20,387 bases of DNA from CAG-390 sp051867815 (GTDB taxonomy: Bacteria; Bacillota; Clostridia; Oscillospirales; CAG-272): the NCBI GenBank assembly GCA_051867815.1, contig JBJDZD010000014.1, positions 1 to 20,387 on the forward strand, in the 5' to 3' direction. Both the position numbers and the translations under genes were made by a program. How positions within the stretch are numbered: the stretch's first letter is position 1; each line of letters begins with the position of its first letter. Positions 20,330-20,387 of this stretch are shown one piece after another. The notes beneath the pieces were generated by a model, which saw only the letters and a list, made by a program, of their open reading frames with translations, made no database searches and was not told where the DNA came from.

Positions 20330-20387
20330 TGGTGCGGGTAAAAGGACTTGAACCTTCACGAAGTTGCCCCCACTAGAACCTGAATCT
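20330..20387 (-). tRNA. tRNA-Leu (anticodon CAG), 5' part outside the window
   Basis: The 3' 58 nt of a class II tRNA. The anticodon loop TTCAGGT with 3' stem TCTAG gives anticodon CAG (reads CUG). A variable arm of about 16 nt follows, then T arm GAAGG-TTCAAGT-CCTTT, acceptor strand TACCCGC, discriminator A and an encoded CCA (20330-20332). The 5' acceptor, D arm and most of the 5' anticodon stem lie beyond the window edge, so the identity rests on the visible anticodon and variable arm. Confidence 0.88.

Noticed and set aside
17336..20387. Attachment-site duplicate of the tRNA-Leu(CAG) 3' end at the left side of the accessory region
   Set aside because: I looked for a copy of the tRNA 3' end near 17336-17520 and found none, and there is no integrase in the window, so a classic integrated element is not supported here.

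Overview
The window looks like chromosome from a Gram-positive, spore-forming member of the Clostridia, probably an uncultured gut lineage of the Oscillospiraceae/Eubacteriales type. This rests on the SleC-like spore cortex-lytic gene group, ClpC with a UVR linker, strong AGGAGG ribosome binding sites, sigma-A promoters with 17-base spacers, and hairpin-plus-T terminators. The 100-N run inside a repeat suggests a scaffolded draft or metagenome assembly. Genus and species cannot be told from this sequence.

Left part (1-3140), all on the minus strand: rplS (ribosomal protein L19) with its own promoter and a probable L19 leader; an OmpR-type response regulator and its histidine kinase, overlapping by 4 bases; then a 165-bp tandem repeat array, broken by the N gap, that abuts the terminator of tRNA-Leu(CAA). 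Each repeat unit seems to contain a decayed copy of the tRNA T-arm and terminator hairpin.

Middle (3255-9579), plus strand: three tightly linked genes that together resemble the spore cortex-lytic enzyme SleC, with its domains spread over separate polypeptides; an orphan clpC; and gdhA, an NADP-type glutamate dehydrogenase with a near-perfect promoter and a palindromic terminator. Next (9626-12876, minus strand) is a two-gene operon: a Gfo/Idh/MocA oxidoreductase lacking the usual EKP lysine, and a membrane M48-type metallopeptidase with a TPR-like tail. It is read from a promoter with a palindrome in its spacer. A plus-strand operon of four overlapping genes follows (13062-16426): two GT8 glycosyltransferases and two PlsC-like acyltransferases, which together suggest synthesis of a surface glycolipid or acylated glycan. 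A Cys-rich protein of unknown function lies convergent to it (16468-17349).

Right part (17409-20387): a visibly AT-richer accessory cassette sits between that unknown gene and a tRNA-Leu(CAG) cut by the window edge. It holds a WYL-domain regulator behind a strong promoter with two perfect inverted repeats, a small protein and a larger protein that both look related to the uracil-DNA-glycosylase fold, and a small conserved-looking gene that appears frameshifted near its end. The layout (WYL regulator, operator, nucleic-acid enzyme-like proteins, next to a tRNA) resembles that of regulated phage-defence cassettes. It is the best candidate here for an undescribed system, but the function is inferred from architecture only.
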